From Streptomyces sp. NBC_01283 (GTDB taxonomy: Bacteria > Actinomycetota > Actinomycetes > Streptomycetales > Streptomycetaceae): DNA of 64,000 bases. The notes beneath the pieces were generated by a model. The model was given only the letters and a program-made list of their open reading frames with translations, had not been told where the DNA came from and did not search any database. Location of the stretch: the NCBI RefSeq assembly GCF_041435335.1, contig NZ_CP108430.1, positions 3,020,501-3,084,500 on the forward strand, given 5' to 3'. Positions 19,136 through 27,358 of the stretch are shown one piece after another (the first letter of the stretch is position 1; each line of letters opens with the position of its first letter). Position numbers and translations under genes: made by a program.

Positions 19136-20172
19136 TGGCGCTCCTGGGGCAGCGCCAGCAGACCGCCCCCGTGCTGCCTCCCGGCCCCCGCCCGCTGCCG
19201 GGCCTCGCCCTCGCCGCGCTCGGTGTCGTGGTGGCCTGGACGGTCCACGCCCTGGTCCCCGCCGTGCCGATGCTGACGGCGGCCGTGGTGCTCGGGCTCG
19301 CGGCGGCGCACGTGCCGGGCGTACGCGCTGTCGTACGAGGCCGGGGCAAGGCGGGGCTCTCGCTCGCCGGGAAGCGGCTGATGCGGACCGGCATCGTCCT
19401 GCTCGGCCTGAAGCTGAGCCTGGACGACGTCCTCGGCCTCGGCTTGGCGACCGTGGCGATGGTGCTCGGGGTGGTCGCGGCGACGTTCTTCGGGACGTGG
19501 TGGCTCGGCCGCCGGATGGGGCTGCCCGGCGATCAGCCGCTTCTGATCGCCACCGGGTACTCGATATGCGGTGCGTCCGCGATCGGCGCGGTCAGCGAGG
19601 TGACCGAGAGCGAGGAAGGGGACGCGGCGGTCTCGGTGGCGCTCGTAACGCTGTGCGGAACGCTGGCCATCGCTGTACTGCCGCTGCTGCAGGGGCCGTT
19701 GGGGCTGACTGACGCGGAGTTCGGCCGGTGGGCGGGTGCGAGTGTCCATGACGTGGGCCAGGTGGTGGCCACCGCGCAGACCGCCGGGGCGGGGGCCCTG
19801 GGGGACGCGGTCCTGGTGAAGCTGATGCGGGTGGCGGTGCTCGCGCCGCTGGTGGCGGCGGTGGGACTCTCCGTACGGGCACGCTCAGCGACCCGCGGAA
19901 CGGGAAAGCGCCGCCCGCCGGTACTGCCGCTGTTCGTGGCGGGCTTCATCGGGATGGTCGCGGCACGAAGCACGGGCTGGATACCAGAATCCGCCCTCAC
20001 CGCGGCGGCCCACGCCCAGGAACTGCTCCTGGCGGCAGCCCTGTTCGGCCTGGGCGCAGCGGTGGACCTACGGTCACTGACCCGGACGGGGGGCCGGGTG
20101 GCGGCACTGGGGCTGTGCGCGTGGGTGGTGGTGGCGGGGGTGTCCTACGTGGGGGTCATGGCGACGGCGTAG
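19135..20172 (+). CDS. YeiH/UPF0324-family putative sulfate/sulfite exporter
   Basis: 345 residues, almost entirely hydrophobic, with about ten membrane helices. The family signatures RTGIVLLGLKLSL, ATGYSICGASAI and ASVHDVGQVVATA are all present. YeiH proteins are annotated as putative sulfate exporters; transport has rarely been tested. The start overlaps the dioxygenase stop, which supports a role in expelling sulfite, sulfate or a sulfonate formed when excess cysteine is oxidised. Codon use is like that of its neighbours. A tandem repeat region follows the stop. Confidence 0.85.
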   Translation: MALLGQRQQTAPVLPPGPRPLPGLALAALGVVVAWTVHALVPAVPMLTAAVVLGLAAAHVPGVRAVVRGRGKAGLSLAGKRLMRTGIVLLGLKLSLDDVLGLGLATVAMVLGVVAATFFGTWWLGRRMGLPGDQPLLIATGYSICGASAIGAVSEVTESEEGDAAVSVALVTLCGTLAIAVLPLLQGPLGLTDAEFGRWAGASVHDVGQVVATAQTAGAGALGDAVLVKLMRVAVLAPLVAAVGLSVRARSATRGTGKRRPPVLPLFVAGFIGMVAARSTGWIPESALTAAAHAQELLLAAALFGLGAAVDLRSLTRTGGRVAALGLCAWVVVAGVSYVGVMATA

Positions 20173-20280
20173 GCATCGGGGCGACGGCGGGGGCGCCGGC
20201 CGAGCGGGGACGGCGAGGGCAAGGCGGCGGGCACTGGCCGGGCGTGGGCAGGGCCCAGGCGACGGGACGATCACTGCCCA

Positions 20281-20495
20281 AGCCGGGCGGCACGGCCGCG
20301 GCTCAGGGACAGCCATCTCGGCATCATGGCGACTACCCAGGCCCGACACTCCCCTCGGGGGCGCAGCCACCATCCGAGGCGGGCGGGTGCCAGCCGGGCG
20401 GCACGGCCGCGGCTCAGGGACAGCCATCTCGGCATCATGGCGACTACCCAGGCCCGGCACTCCCCTCGGGGGCGCAGCCACCATCCGAGGCGGGC
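20281..20495. repeat. 111-bp intergenic tandem repeat, two near-identical units
   Basis: The stretch 20281-20384 recurs at 20392-20495 with one visible base change (CCCGACAC against CCCGGCAC), giving a period of 111 bp. A degraded third start (GGCGGTGCGGTCGCGGCTC) follows at about 20507. The period is a multiple of three, so several frames stay open across it, but I see no credible start or protein family. It fills the 550-bp gap 20173-20722 between the exporter and the thioesterase, which otherwise holds only GC-rich low-complexity sequence. From memory similar peptides appear in spurious Streptomyces annotations, which suggests a dispersed repeat. Confidence 0.85.
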
Positions 20496-20722
20496 AGTGC
20501 CGGTCAGGCGGTGCGGTCGCGGCTCCCGGGGGGGGTAGGGGCCTGTCCGTCGCCGACCCGGCGGACAGGCCCCTGGCTGTGGGGTATTGCTCGTCGCCCG
20601 TGTGCTGCAGGGTGATCGGGTGGGTGGGTGGGAGAGATCCGCCGCGCAGCGGCGGTTCAGAACAGGGCAGCGGCGGTTCGGGGAAGGCGGCAGCGGACGT
20701 GAAGGAAGGCGGCAGCCGGCGT

Positions 20723-21592
20723 TCAGGAGAGGCGGACGCGGGCCAGTTGGCGGGACTGGGCGACCAGGCGGTCCGCGCTGTCCCAGACCTCCGCGTCCTC
20801 CTCCAGGAAGCCGCCGGCGAGGTTGCGGGTGGTGATGGCGACCCGGAGAGGGCCGGGCGCGGGCTTCGCGCGGACGTGCACCGTCAGCTCCACCGTCGGC
20901 ACCCACCCGGAGAGCCCGATCTCGAAGGCCGTCGGCGGCAACGCGTCCACCGCGAGCAGCAGCGACAGCGGATCGGCGTCACGCCCGTCCGCGAGGCCGA
21001 ACCAGGCGCGCATCTCGCCCTTGCCGGAGGGCTGGCCGAGGGCCCACCCCAGGGTGGACGGGTCCAGCTTCAGGAAGAGCCGGTCACTGATCGCCGAACT
21101 GCCGGGCACCGGCCGGTGGTCCGGCGCGTCCTGCGGCCCGAAGCACTGCTCGATCGGCGGCAGCGCGGGCGGCTTGGCCGTCGTACGGACGTCGTCGGGG
21201 AGCCCCGCCAGATCTCCGTAGGAGGCGAGCACACGGATCCGCTCGACCTCGCGCCCCTCCTCGTCGTACTGGAAGAGCGAGGCCTGCCCGGTCGACAGGG
21301 TCCGCCCGGCGCGTGCGGTGTCCGTGCGGATCACGGCGGGCCCGGGCTGGGACGCCGTGAGGTAGTGCGCGGAGACCGTGAAGGGGTCCGCGTGCGGCAG
21401 GGCGTCGGCCAGCGCACGGCCGAGGACCGCGAGGAGATAGCCGCCGTTGACGGCGTTGATGATCGTCCAGCCGGCGGAGAGCTCGATGTCGTAGACACCG
21501 GGCTCCCGTCGGGTGACCGCGGTGTCGCGGTCGAACTCGCTGTCGCCGATGCTCGCGGGCACCGCTGCCGGGATGGATGCTGCCTCTGCCAT
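20723..21592 (-). CDS. Acyl-CoA thioesterase family protein (double hotdog)
   Basis: 289 residues with a TesB-like two-hotdog layout: N-terminal INAVNGGYLLAVLGRAL, central TASQPGPAVIRTDTARAGRT and a second hotdog ending in VAITTRNLAGGFLEEDAEVW. Such proteins hydrolyse acyl-CoA thioesters; chain-length preference cannot be read from sequence. The ATG at 21592 (MAEAASIPAA) is preferred over an in-frame start at 21610; neither has a clear Shine-Dalgarno. It ends beside the 111-bp repeat region. Confidence 0.82.
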   Translation of the reverse strand: MAEAASIPAAVPASIGDSEFDRDTAVTRREPGVYDIELSAGWTIINAVNGGYLLAVLGRALADALPHADPFTVSAHYLTASQPGPAVIRTDTARAGRTLSTGQASLFQYDEEGREVERIRVLASYGDLAGLPDDVRTTAKPPALPPIEQCFGPQDAPDHRPVPGSSAISDRLFLKLDPSTLGWALGQPSGKGEMRAWFGLADGRDADPLSLLLAVDALPPTAFEIGLSGWVPTVELTVHVRAKPAPGPLRVAITTRNLAGGFLEEDAEVWDSADRLVAQSRQLARVRLS

Positions 21593-21652
21593 ACCGGCAA
21601 CGTACAACAAGAAATTACTGAGCGGTAGCTTTTTCTTCCGGACCGGTCCGCG

Positions 21653-22321
21653 TCAGGCGGCGTCCTCCACCTCCACCGCCGTCGACCGCCGGTGCCAGGC
21701 CCGCGGTGCACGCCAGTGGTAGTGCAGCGCGAGCAGCCGCAGGACGAAGGTCGCGATCACGGCGAGGCCGCTGGTGAAGGCGTTCACCATGTCGTACTTG
21801 ATGCAGAGCGCGACCATCGCGGAGCCGACGATTGCGGGCACCGCGTACAGGTCCCGGTCCCAGCGCACCAGCGACGGCACCTCATTGGCGATGATGTCGC
21901 GCAGCACACCGCCGCCCACCGCCGTGGCGAGCCCCAGGGCCGCCGACGCGGTGAGGCCGAGGCCGTAGTCGTACGCCTTGGTCGTGCCGGTGACGCAGAA
22001 GAGGCCGAGGCCCGCCGCGTCGAAGACGTTCACCGCGAGCTGGGTGCGCTCCACCTCGGGGTGCAGGAAGAACACCAGGAGCGCGGCGAACAGCGGCGTG
22101 ATGAAGTAGCCCAGGTCGACGAAGGCGGCGGGCGGCACCGCCCCGATGACCACGTCCCGGATGAGCCCTCCGCCCAGCGCGGTGACCTCGGCGAGCACGG
22201 CGATGCCGAAGACGTCGAAGTTCTTGCGTACGGCGAGCAGCGCGCCGGAGATCGCGAACACGAAGATCCCGACGATGTCGAGCGCGTGCTGGACGGAGGG
22301 ACTGAAGAGATCCTGGATCAC
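21653..22321 (-). CDS. UPF0126/TRIC-like membrane protein
   Basis: 222 residues with seven predicted membrane helices built as two repeats, each with a glycine-rich GGGxxRD motif (ALGGGLIRDVVIGAVPP and TAVGGGVLRDIIANEVP). This is the prokaryotic trimeric intracellular cation (TRIC) channel fold; some bacterial members have been proposed to conduct other small solutes. It starts with GTG at 22321. A 16-bp palindrome lies between it and the stop of the M1 peptidase gene, so it probably has its own transcript. Physiological role unknown. Confidence 0.85.
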   Translation of the reverse strand: MIQDLFSPSVQHALDIVGIFVFAISGALLAVRKNFDVFGIAVLAEVTALGGGLIRDVVIGAVPPAAFVDLGYFITPLFAALLVFFLHPEVERTQLAVNVFDAAGLGLFCVTGTTKAYDYGLGLTASAALGLATAVGGGVLRDIIANEVPSLVRWDRDLYAVPAIVGSAMVALCIKYDMVNAFTSGLAVIATFVLRLLALHYHWRAPRAWHRRSTAVEVEDAA

Positions 22322-22336
22322 GCGACATTCTTACCT

Positions 22337-22352
22337 GCCCGCCGCGGCGGGC
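22337..22352 (-). terminator. GC palindrome after the M1 peptidase gene
   Basis: GCCCGCCGCGGCGGGC is a perfect 16-bp palindrome 15 nt past the M1 peptidase stop on the minus strand. With no loop it can fold only partly as a hairpin, so it may be a terminator or a protein site. Confidence 0.3.
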
Positions 22353-22366
22353 CCGGCAAGGGGCCG

Positions 22367-23758
22367 CTACAGGGCGGGCTTGCCCTTCGTGAACAGCCAC
22401 GTCTGGAAGAGCGAGTCGAGCTGCTTGCCCGAGATCTTCTCGGCGAGGCGGATGAAGTCGTCGGTCGTGACGTTCCCGTAGCGGTTCTGCGCGCTCCAGG
22501 CCGGAAGCAGCTTGAAGAACGCCTTGTCGCCGATGCGCTCGCGCAGGACCTGGAGCGTCATCGCGCCACGCTGGTAGACGGCGGAGGCGAACATCGTGTC
22601 GCGCTGCGGGTCACCGACGACGGTCTGCCAGAAGGCGGAGTCGGCGGGGCGTGAGTTGTAGCCGGCGAGGAAGGCGTCGTGGGCGGACTGGGTGCCCTTG
22701 TGCTCGCTCCACAGCCACTGGGAGTAGGTCGCGAAGCCCTCGTTGAGCCAGATGTGCTTCCACTTCTCGACCGAGATCGAGTCGCCGAACCACTGGTGGG
22801 CCAGCTCGTGGGCGATGGTCGACTCGCTGCGGATCGCGGAGTAGACCGGCTTGGTCTGGGTCTCCAGGGAGAAGCCCGCCTGCGGCATGTCGTCGACGAT
22901 CGCGCCGGTCTCCTCGAAGGGATAGGGCCCGAAGATCTTCGACCAGTAGTCGGTGACCTCGGCGGTGACGCCGTACACGTCGACGTTGTTGCTGTTCTCC
23001 AGTACGGGGTCGATGGCGACGTAGATCGGGGTGCCCGCAGGGGTCTTGCCCTGCTTCACGTCGAACTTGCCGATGGTGGCGGTCGCGAGATAGGTCGCCA
23101 TGGGCTTGGTCTCGCGCCAGTGGGCGACGGTCTGTCCGCCCTTGCTGTACGTGTCGACGAGCCGGCCGTTGGAGACGCCGGTCAGCCCCTTGGGGGCCTT
23201 GATGCGGATGTCGAACGCGGCCTTGTCCGACGGGTGGTCGCTGGACGGGAACCAGGTCGAGGCCGCGTTGGGCTCGCAGGCGACGAAGACGCCGTCGGTG
23301 GTCTTCATCCAGCCGTAGTCGGAGCCGAAGACGATGGGGCCGCTCAGCGGCTCGGGCACACCGCCGTAGGTGACGGTCACGGTGAACTTCTTGTTCTTGC
23401 CCAGGTGGTCGCGCGGGCTGATGCGGATCTCGTCGCCGTCGCGGGTGAACTTCGCGCGTCTGCCGTTCACCTCGATTCTCGTCACCTCCAGCTTCTGGAG
23501 GTCGAGGTCGAACGAGGACAGGTTCTGGGTGGCGCGTGCGGTGATCGTGGTGCGGCCGTCGAGGCGGTCGGTGTCGGGGTTGTACGCCACGTCGAGGCCG
23601 TAGTGGCTGACGTCGAACCCGCCGTTGCCGAGCTGCGGGAAGTACGTGTCGCCGACACCGTCGGAGCCCGGGTGGGGCGCGGGTGCGGCGGCTATCAAGC
23701 AGAAGGAGGCGGCGGCGGTGGCCAGCGCCCCCAGACGTGCCGAACGGGAGAGTGCCAT
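22367..23758 (-). CDS. Secreted M1-family zinc metallopeptidase
   Basis: 463 residues with a Sec signal peptide (MALSRSARLGALATAAASFC, then LIAAAPAPHPG). The gluzincin zinc site is complete: HELAHQWFGDS and, 18 residues on, WLNEGFATY (HExxH-x18-E). The substrate-binding GxMEN motif of aminopeptidases is replaced by AGFSLETQ, which keeps only the Glu; this is seen, from memory, in other actinobacterial secreted M1 proteins. It is shorter than PepN (~850 residues) because the C-terminal helical domain is missing. The start has an AAGGGA site 7 nt upstream. Role: extracellular peptide breakdown, plausibly feeding the peptide importer encoded next to it. Confidence 0.92.
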   Translation of the reverse strand: MALSRSARLGALATAAASFCLIAAAPAPHPGSDGVGDTYFPQLGNGGFDVSHYGLDVAYNPDTDRLDGRTTITARATQNLSSFDLDLQKLEVTRIEVNGRRAKFTRDGDEIRISPRDHLGKNKKFTVTVTYGGVPEPLSGPIVFGSDYGWMKTTDGVFVACEPNAASTWFPSSDHPSDKAAFDIRIKAPKGLTGVSNGRLVDTYSKGGQTVAHWRETKPMATYLATATIGKFDVKQGKTPAGTPIYVAIDPVLENSNNVDVYGVTAEVTDYWSKIFGPYPFEETGAIVDDMPQAGFSLETQTKPVYSAIRSESTIAHELAHQWFGDSISVEKWKHIWLNEGFATYSQWLWSEHKGTQSAHDAFLAGYNSRPADSAFWQTVVGDPQRDTMFASAVYQRGAMTLQVLRERIGDKAFFKLLPAWSAQNRYGNVTTDDFIRLAEKISGKQLDSLFQTWLFTKGKPAL

Positions 23759-23829
23759 GAGTCATCCCTTAGCGCGTGTTCCGATGAAACGGACACGCAG
23801 ACTCTGCACTCTCCCGTATGGGCGTGTAC

Positions 23830-23860
23830 ATGACTTGGTGCCTGATTTTTACCAAGTCAT
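23830..23860 (-). promoter_or_regulatory. AT-rich dyad between the peptide importer operon and the M1 gene
   Basis: Perfect 10-bp arms ATGACTTGGT / ACCAAGTCAT with an 11-bp centre containing a T5 run. It starts 7 bp after the last importer gene and 72 bp before the M1 start. It could end the importer message or be an operator or promoter element for the peptidase; low GC here is unusual for this genome. Confidence 0.5.
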
Positions 23861-23866
23861 CAGGTG

Positions 23867-25126
23867 CTACTGGTCAGTTGACGCCTGACCCTTGCCTTCC
23901 GCTTCAGGAGCGGTCTTCACTTCAGGTGCGATCTTCGCTTCAGGAGCGGTCTTCGCGACGGTCTTCTTCGGAGCCGCGGCCTCCTCGGCCGTCTCCTCCG
24001 CCTTGCTCACCACCGACACCACGTCGATCGCCTCCTTGGCGACCTGCAGCAGCTTGGTGTCGCCCGGCTGCTGGTCCTCGGCGTTCTCCGGGTGGTGGCA
24101 CGCCACCTGGTGCCCGGAGGCGAGGGGGATCAGCGGCGGCTCGGTCTTCGCGCAGATCTCCGTCGCCTTCCAGCAGCGCGTGTGGAAACGGCAGCCGGTG
24201 GGCGGGTCGATCGGCGAGGGGACGTCACCGCGCAGCAGGATGCGCTCGCTCTTGACGCCACGCCGCTTGGGGTCGGGCACGGGTACCGCGGAGAGCAGCG
24301 CCTTGGTGTACGGGTGCATCGGCGTGGAGTAGAGGTCCTGGCGGTCCGCCAGCTCCACGATCTTGCCCAGGTACATCACCGCGATGCGGTCCGAGACGTG
24401 CCGGATGACCGAGAGGTCGTGCGCGATGATCACGTACGTGAGACCGAGCTCGTCCTGCAGGTCGTCCAGGAGGTTGACCACCTGTGCCTGGATGGAGACG
24501 TCCAGGGCGGAGACGGGCTCGTCGGCCACGACCAGCTTGGGCCGCAGGGCGAGCGCACGCGCGATGCCGATGCGCTGGCGCTGACCGCCGGAGAACTCGT
24601 GCGGGTAGCGGTTGTAGTGCTCGGGGCTGAGCCCCACCCGCTCCAGCATCTCCTGCACGGTCTTGCGCAGACCGCCCTCGGGCTTGACGCCCTGCAGCTT
24701 GAACGGCGCACCGACGATCGTGCCGATGGTGTGCCGCGGGTTCAGCGACGAGTACGGGTCCTGGAAGATCATCTGCACGTCACGGCGCAGCGGCCGCATC
24801 TTGCCGGTGTTCAGGTGCGTGATGTCCACGCCCTCGAACTCCACGCGGCCCGCGGTCGGTTCGAGCAGACGGGTGATCAGACGGCCCATCGTCGACTTGC
24901 CGCAGCCCGACTCGCCCACGACGCCGAGCGTCTCGCCCGGACGCACGTCGAAGGAGAGGCCGTCCACGGCCTGCACGGCCGCCACCTGGCGCTGCAGCAG
25001 CCCCTTCTTGATGGGGAAGTGCTTCACCAGGCCGTCGACCTTGAGCAGCGGCTCGACCGAGCCCTTCGTCTGCGCCGGGATCGTCATCTCCTGGCCCTTC
25101 GCCTGATCTTTCGTGTCGTCTTTCAC
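23867..25126 (-). CDS. Oligopeptide ABC importer ATPase (DppF/OppF-like)
   Basis: 419 residues. ATPase motifs: Walker [11 protein letters not shown]-loop [10 protein letters not shown], signature [15 protein letters not shown], Walker [13 protein letters not shown]. The C-terminal oligopeptide domain has [14 protein letters not shown] followed by VACHHPE, a four-Cys set that in a mycobacterial Opp transporter is reported to hold a [4Fe-4S] cluster. Beyond it lies a low-complexity tail rich in Ala, Pro, Lys and Glu with a repeated KTAPEA-type hexapeptide. The GTG start at 25126 overlaps the stop of the upstream ATPase (GTGA); an alternative start is MTIPAQTKG. Last gene of a five-gene peptide import operon. 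Confidence 0.93.
   Translation of the reverse strand: MKDDTKDQAKGQEMTIPAQTKGSVEPLLKVDGLVKHFPIKKGLLQRQVAAVQAVDGLSFDVRPGETLGVVGESGCGKSTMGRLITRLLEPTAGRVEFEGVDITHLNTGKMRPLRRDVQMIFQDPYSSLNPRHTIGTIVGAPFKLQGVKPEGGLRKTVQEMLERVGLSPEHYNRYPHEFSGGQRQRIGIARALALRPKLVVADEPVSALDVSIQAQVVNLLDDLQDELGLTYVIIAHDLSVIRHVSDRIAVMYLGKIVELADRQDLYSTPMHPYTKALLSAVPVPDPKRRGVKSERILLRGDVPSPIDPPTGCRFHTRCWKATEICAKTEPPLIPLASGHQVACHHPENAEDQQPGDTKLLQVAKEAIDVVSVVSKAEETAEEAAAPKKTVAKTAPEAKIAPEVKTAPEAEGKGQASTDQ
23901..23954 (-). repeat. Three 18-nt tandem repeats in the tail of the DppF-like gene
   Basis: Units at 23901, 23919 and 23937 encode the hexapeptide series K(T/I)APE(A/V). The first and third are identical and the middle one differs at a few bases. 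This gives a disordered tail that can vary in length by slippage. Confidence 0.85.
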
Positions 25127-26220
25127 AGCTTCGGCGCAATCTCTTCGGTCCAGATCCGGGTGCGCTCGTCCTGCGACATGTGGCAGGCGGTGAAGTGCCC
25201 CGGCTCGACCTCGCGCAGGTCGGGGCGCTCACGGCGGGTGATCTGGTCCTTGGGGATGTCGGCGTAGGGGCAGCGCGGGTTGAAGGCGCAGCCCGTAGGC
25301 AGGTTGATCAGGCTGGGCGGGGAGCCCTTGACCGGCACGAGACGGTCGGTCTGCTCGCGGTCGATGCGCGGCATCGAGCCGAGCAGGCCCCAGGTGTAGG
25401 GGTGCTGGGGCTCGTAGAAGACCTTCTCGGCGGTGCCGCGCTCGACGCAGCGCCCGCCGTACATCACGAGCAGCTCGTCCGCCATCTCGGCGACCACGCC
25501 CAGGTCGTGCGTGATCATGATGACCGCGGAGCCGAACTCCTTCTGCAGGTCCCGGATGAGGTCGAGGATCTGCGCCTGGACGGTGACGTCGAGGGCGGTC
25601 GTCGGCTCGTCCGCGATGAGCAGTTCGGGGTTGTTCACCAGGGCCATCGCGATCATCGCGCGCTGGCGCATGCCGCCCGAGAACTCGTGCGGGTAGCTGT
25701 CGACCCGCTTGTCCGGCTGGGGGATGCCCACCCGGTCGAGCATCTCGACGGCACGCTTGCGGGCGACCTTCTTGTCCACGTCGTGGTGGACCCGGTACGC
25801 CTCCATGATCTGCGTGCCGATGGAGTAGTACGGGTGCAGCGCGGACAGCGGGTCCTGGAAGATCATCGCCATGTCGCGGCCACGCAGCTTGCGCACCTGG
25901 TTCGGGTCCGCACTGAGCAGCTCCGTGCCGTTCAGCCAGATCTCGCCGGACAGCTTGGCCTTGCGGCTGCCGTACTGCCCGGCGGTGTGCAGGCCGAGGA
26001 TGCCCAGCGAGGTGACCGACTTGCCGGAGCCGGACTCGCCGACGATGCCGAGGGTCTTGCCCTTCTCCAGCTGGAAGCTGAGCCCGTCGACGGACTTGAC
26101 GATGCCGTCGTCGGTCGGGAAGTGCACCTTGAGGTCGCGCACCTCGAGGAAGGCGGTGGGAGCGACCGAATCGGCGACGGGTTCTCCGACCGCCGCTCCG
26201 GTCTTGTGCAGTTCGGTCAT
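25123..26220 (-). CDS. Oligopeptide ABC importer ATPase (DppD/OppD-like)
   Basis: 365 residues. Walker [11 protein letters not shown]-loop [10 protein letters not shown], signature [15 protein letters not shown], Walker [13 protein letters not shown]. The C-terminal region keeps the first two cysteines ([16 protein letters not shown]) and the last (FTACHMSQ) but lacks the third cysteine found in its partner ATPase. The start at 26220 overlaps the stop of the permease gene (ATGA). It pairs with the DppF-like subunit to energise import through the two permeases. Confidence 0.93.
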   Translation of the reverse strand: MTELHKTGAAVGEPVADSVAPTAFLEVRDLKVHFPTDDGIVKSVDGLSFQLEKGKTLGIVGESGSGKSVTSLGILGLHTAGQYGSRKAKLSGEIWLNGTELLSADPNQVRKLRGRDMAMIFQDPLSALHPYYSIGTQIMEAYRVHHDVDKKVARKRAVEMLDRVGIPQPDKRVDSYPHEFSGGMRQRAMIAMALVNNPELLIADEPTTALDVTVQAQILDLIRDLQKEFGSAVIMITHDLGVVAEMADELLVMYGGRCVERGTAEKVFYEPQHPYTWGLLGSMPRIDREQTDRLVPVKGSPPSLINLPTGCAFNPRCPYADIPKDQITRRERPDLREVEPGHFTACHMSQDERTRIWTEEIAPKL

Positions 26221-27218
26221 CCCAGCCTCACTCGCGGGTCGATGACGGCGTACAGAAGGTCGACGACGAGGTTGGCGAGTGCGATCGCGAGCGACGCGCA
26301 CAAGGTGACGCCGAGGATCACCGGCAGGTCCTTGTTGCTGATGGCCTTGACCGCCTCCAGGCCGAGCCCCGGCAGGTTGAACGTGGACTCGGTGAGGACG
26401 GCGCCGCCGAGGAGCACACCGAGGTCGAGGCCGAAGACCGTGAGGATCGGCGTCATGGCGGAGCGCAGCGCGTGCCGTCTGATGACGACGGCCTCGCCGA
26501 GCCCCTTGGCGCGCGCGGTGCGGATGTAGTCCTCACCGAGCACTTCCAGCATGGTGGCGCGGGTCAGTCGCGCATACATGGCGGCGTTGAGGAACGCGAG
26601 CACGATCCACGGAAGGATCAGCGTCTCGAACCAGATGTTGATCGGATCGTCCGTGGTGAGGGTGTCCTCGATCTTCACCCAGCCGAGGGTGTGGACGAAG
26701 AGCCCCATCGCGATCATGCCGGTGAAGAAGATCGGCAGGGAGACGCCGGCGAGGGCGGTGATCATCGCGGAACGGTCCCAGATGGTGCCCCGCTTGAGGG
26801 CGGAGAGCACACCGGTGGCGACACCGGCGACCAGCCACAGCACGCACGCGCCCGCGGCGAGCGCCGCGGTGACGGGCAGGGCGTCCTTGAGGGTCTCCCA
26901 GACGGGCGCCTCGGTACGGAAGGAGTATCCGAAGCAGGGGGCCGGGCAGTGGGTCACGTCGGCCCCGTTGGCGTAGTCACGCCCCATCGGGATGCCCTTG
27001 ACGAAGTCCCAGAACTGGACGAGCAGAGGGTCGTCGAGTCCCAGTTTGATCCGGATGCCCGCGAGCTGCTCGGCTCCGGACGACTTACCGGCGAAGAGGA
27101 CGGCGATGTCCTGTCCCGCCCACTTGGGCAGCATGAAGAAGACGGTGAAGGTCGCGAGCAGTACGACCAGCACCATGACGACAACGGCGATCAGGCGCCG
27201 GATGAGATAAGCAAGCAC
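26217..27218 (-). CDS. Oligopeptide ABC importer permease (DppB-like)
   Basis: 333 residues from a GTG start (MLAYLIRRLIAVVVMVLVVL), the typical DppB N-terminus. About six membrane helices; the coupling EAA-like loop DYIRTARAKGLGEAVVIRRH is present. An extension to 27269 would run through the strong hairpin and is rejected. A periplasm-facing insert includes two nearby cysteines (THCPAPCFGYSF), which could form a disulfide outside the cell. It forms the channel with the DppC-like permease. Confidence 0.92.
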   Translation of the reverse strand: MLAYLIRRLIAVVVMVLVVLLATFTVFFMLPKWAGQDIAVLFAGKSSGAEQLAGIRIKLGLDDPLLVQFWDFVKGIPMGRDYANGADVTHCPAPCFGYSFRTEAPVWETLKDALPVTAALAAGACVLWLVAGVATGVLSALKRGTIWDRSAMITALAGVSLPIFFTGMIAMGLFVHTLGWVKIEDTLTTDDPINIWFETLILPWIVLAFLNAAMYARLTRATMLEVLGEDYIRTARAKGLGEAVVIRRHALRSAMTPILTVFGLDLGVLLGGAVLTESTFNLPGLGLEAVKAISNKDLPVILGVTLCASLAIALANLVVDLLYAVIDPRVRLG

Positions 27219-27230
27219 TGTGCGCGGCCC

Positions 27231-27273
27231 GGCGGTGGCCGGGACCCCCTTGTGAGGAGTCCCGGCCACCGCC
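27231..27273 (-). terminator. Strong intercistronic hairpin between binding protein and permease genes
   Basis: Perfect 15-bp arms GGCGGTGGCCGGGAC / GTCCCGGCCACCGCC, with extra pairing inside the 13-nt loop (CCT/AGG). It lies 85 nt past the binding-protein stop and ends 12 nt before the permease GTG. No T-run. It probably protects the 3' end of the binding-protein message and lowers expression of the downstream transport genes. Confidence 0.8.
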
Positions 27274-27358
27274 CGGGGCCATCACCTGCCCTTCGGACTG
27301 GCGGGATTCGGCGGTGGGACGGCCTTGCGGCGACTACTGACTGCTGGTTGTGCTGCTA

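Noticed and set aside
20271..20906. Minus-strand 211-codon frame across the 111-bp repeat
   Set aside because: It overlaps the thioesterase end and merely translates the repeat; no credible start or domain.
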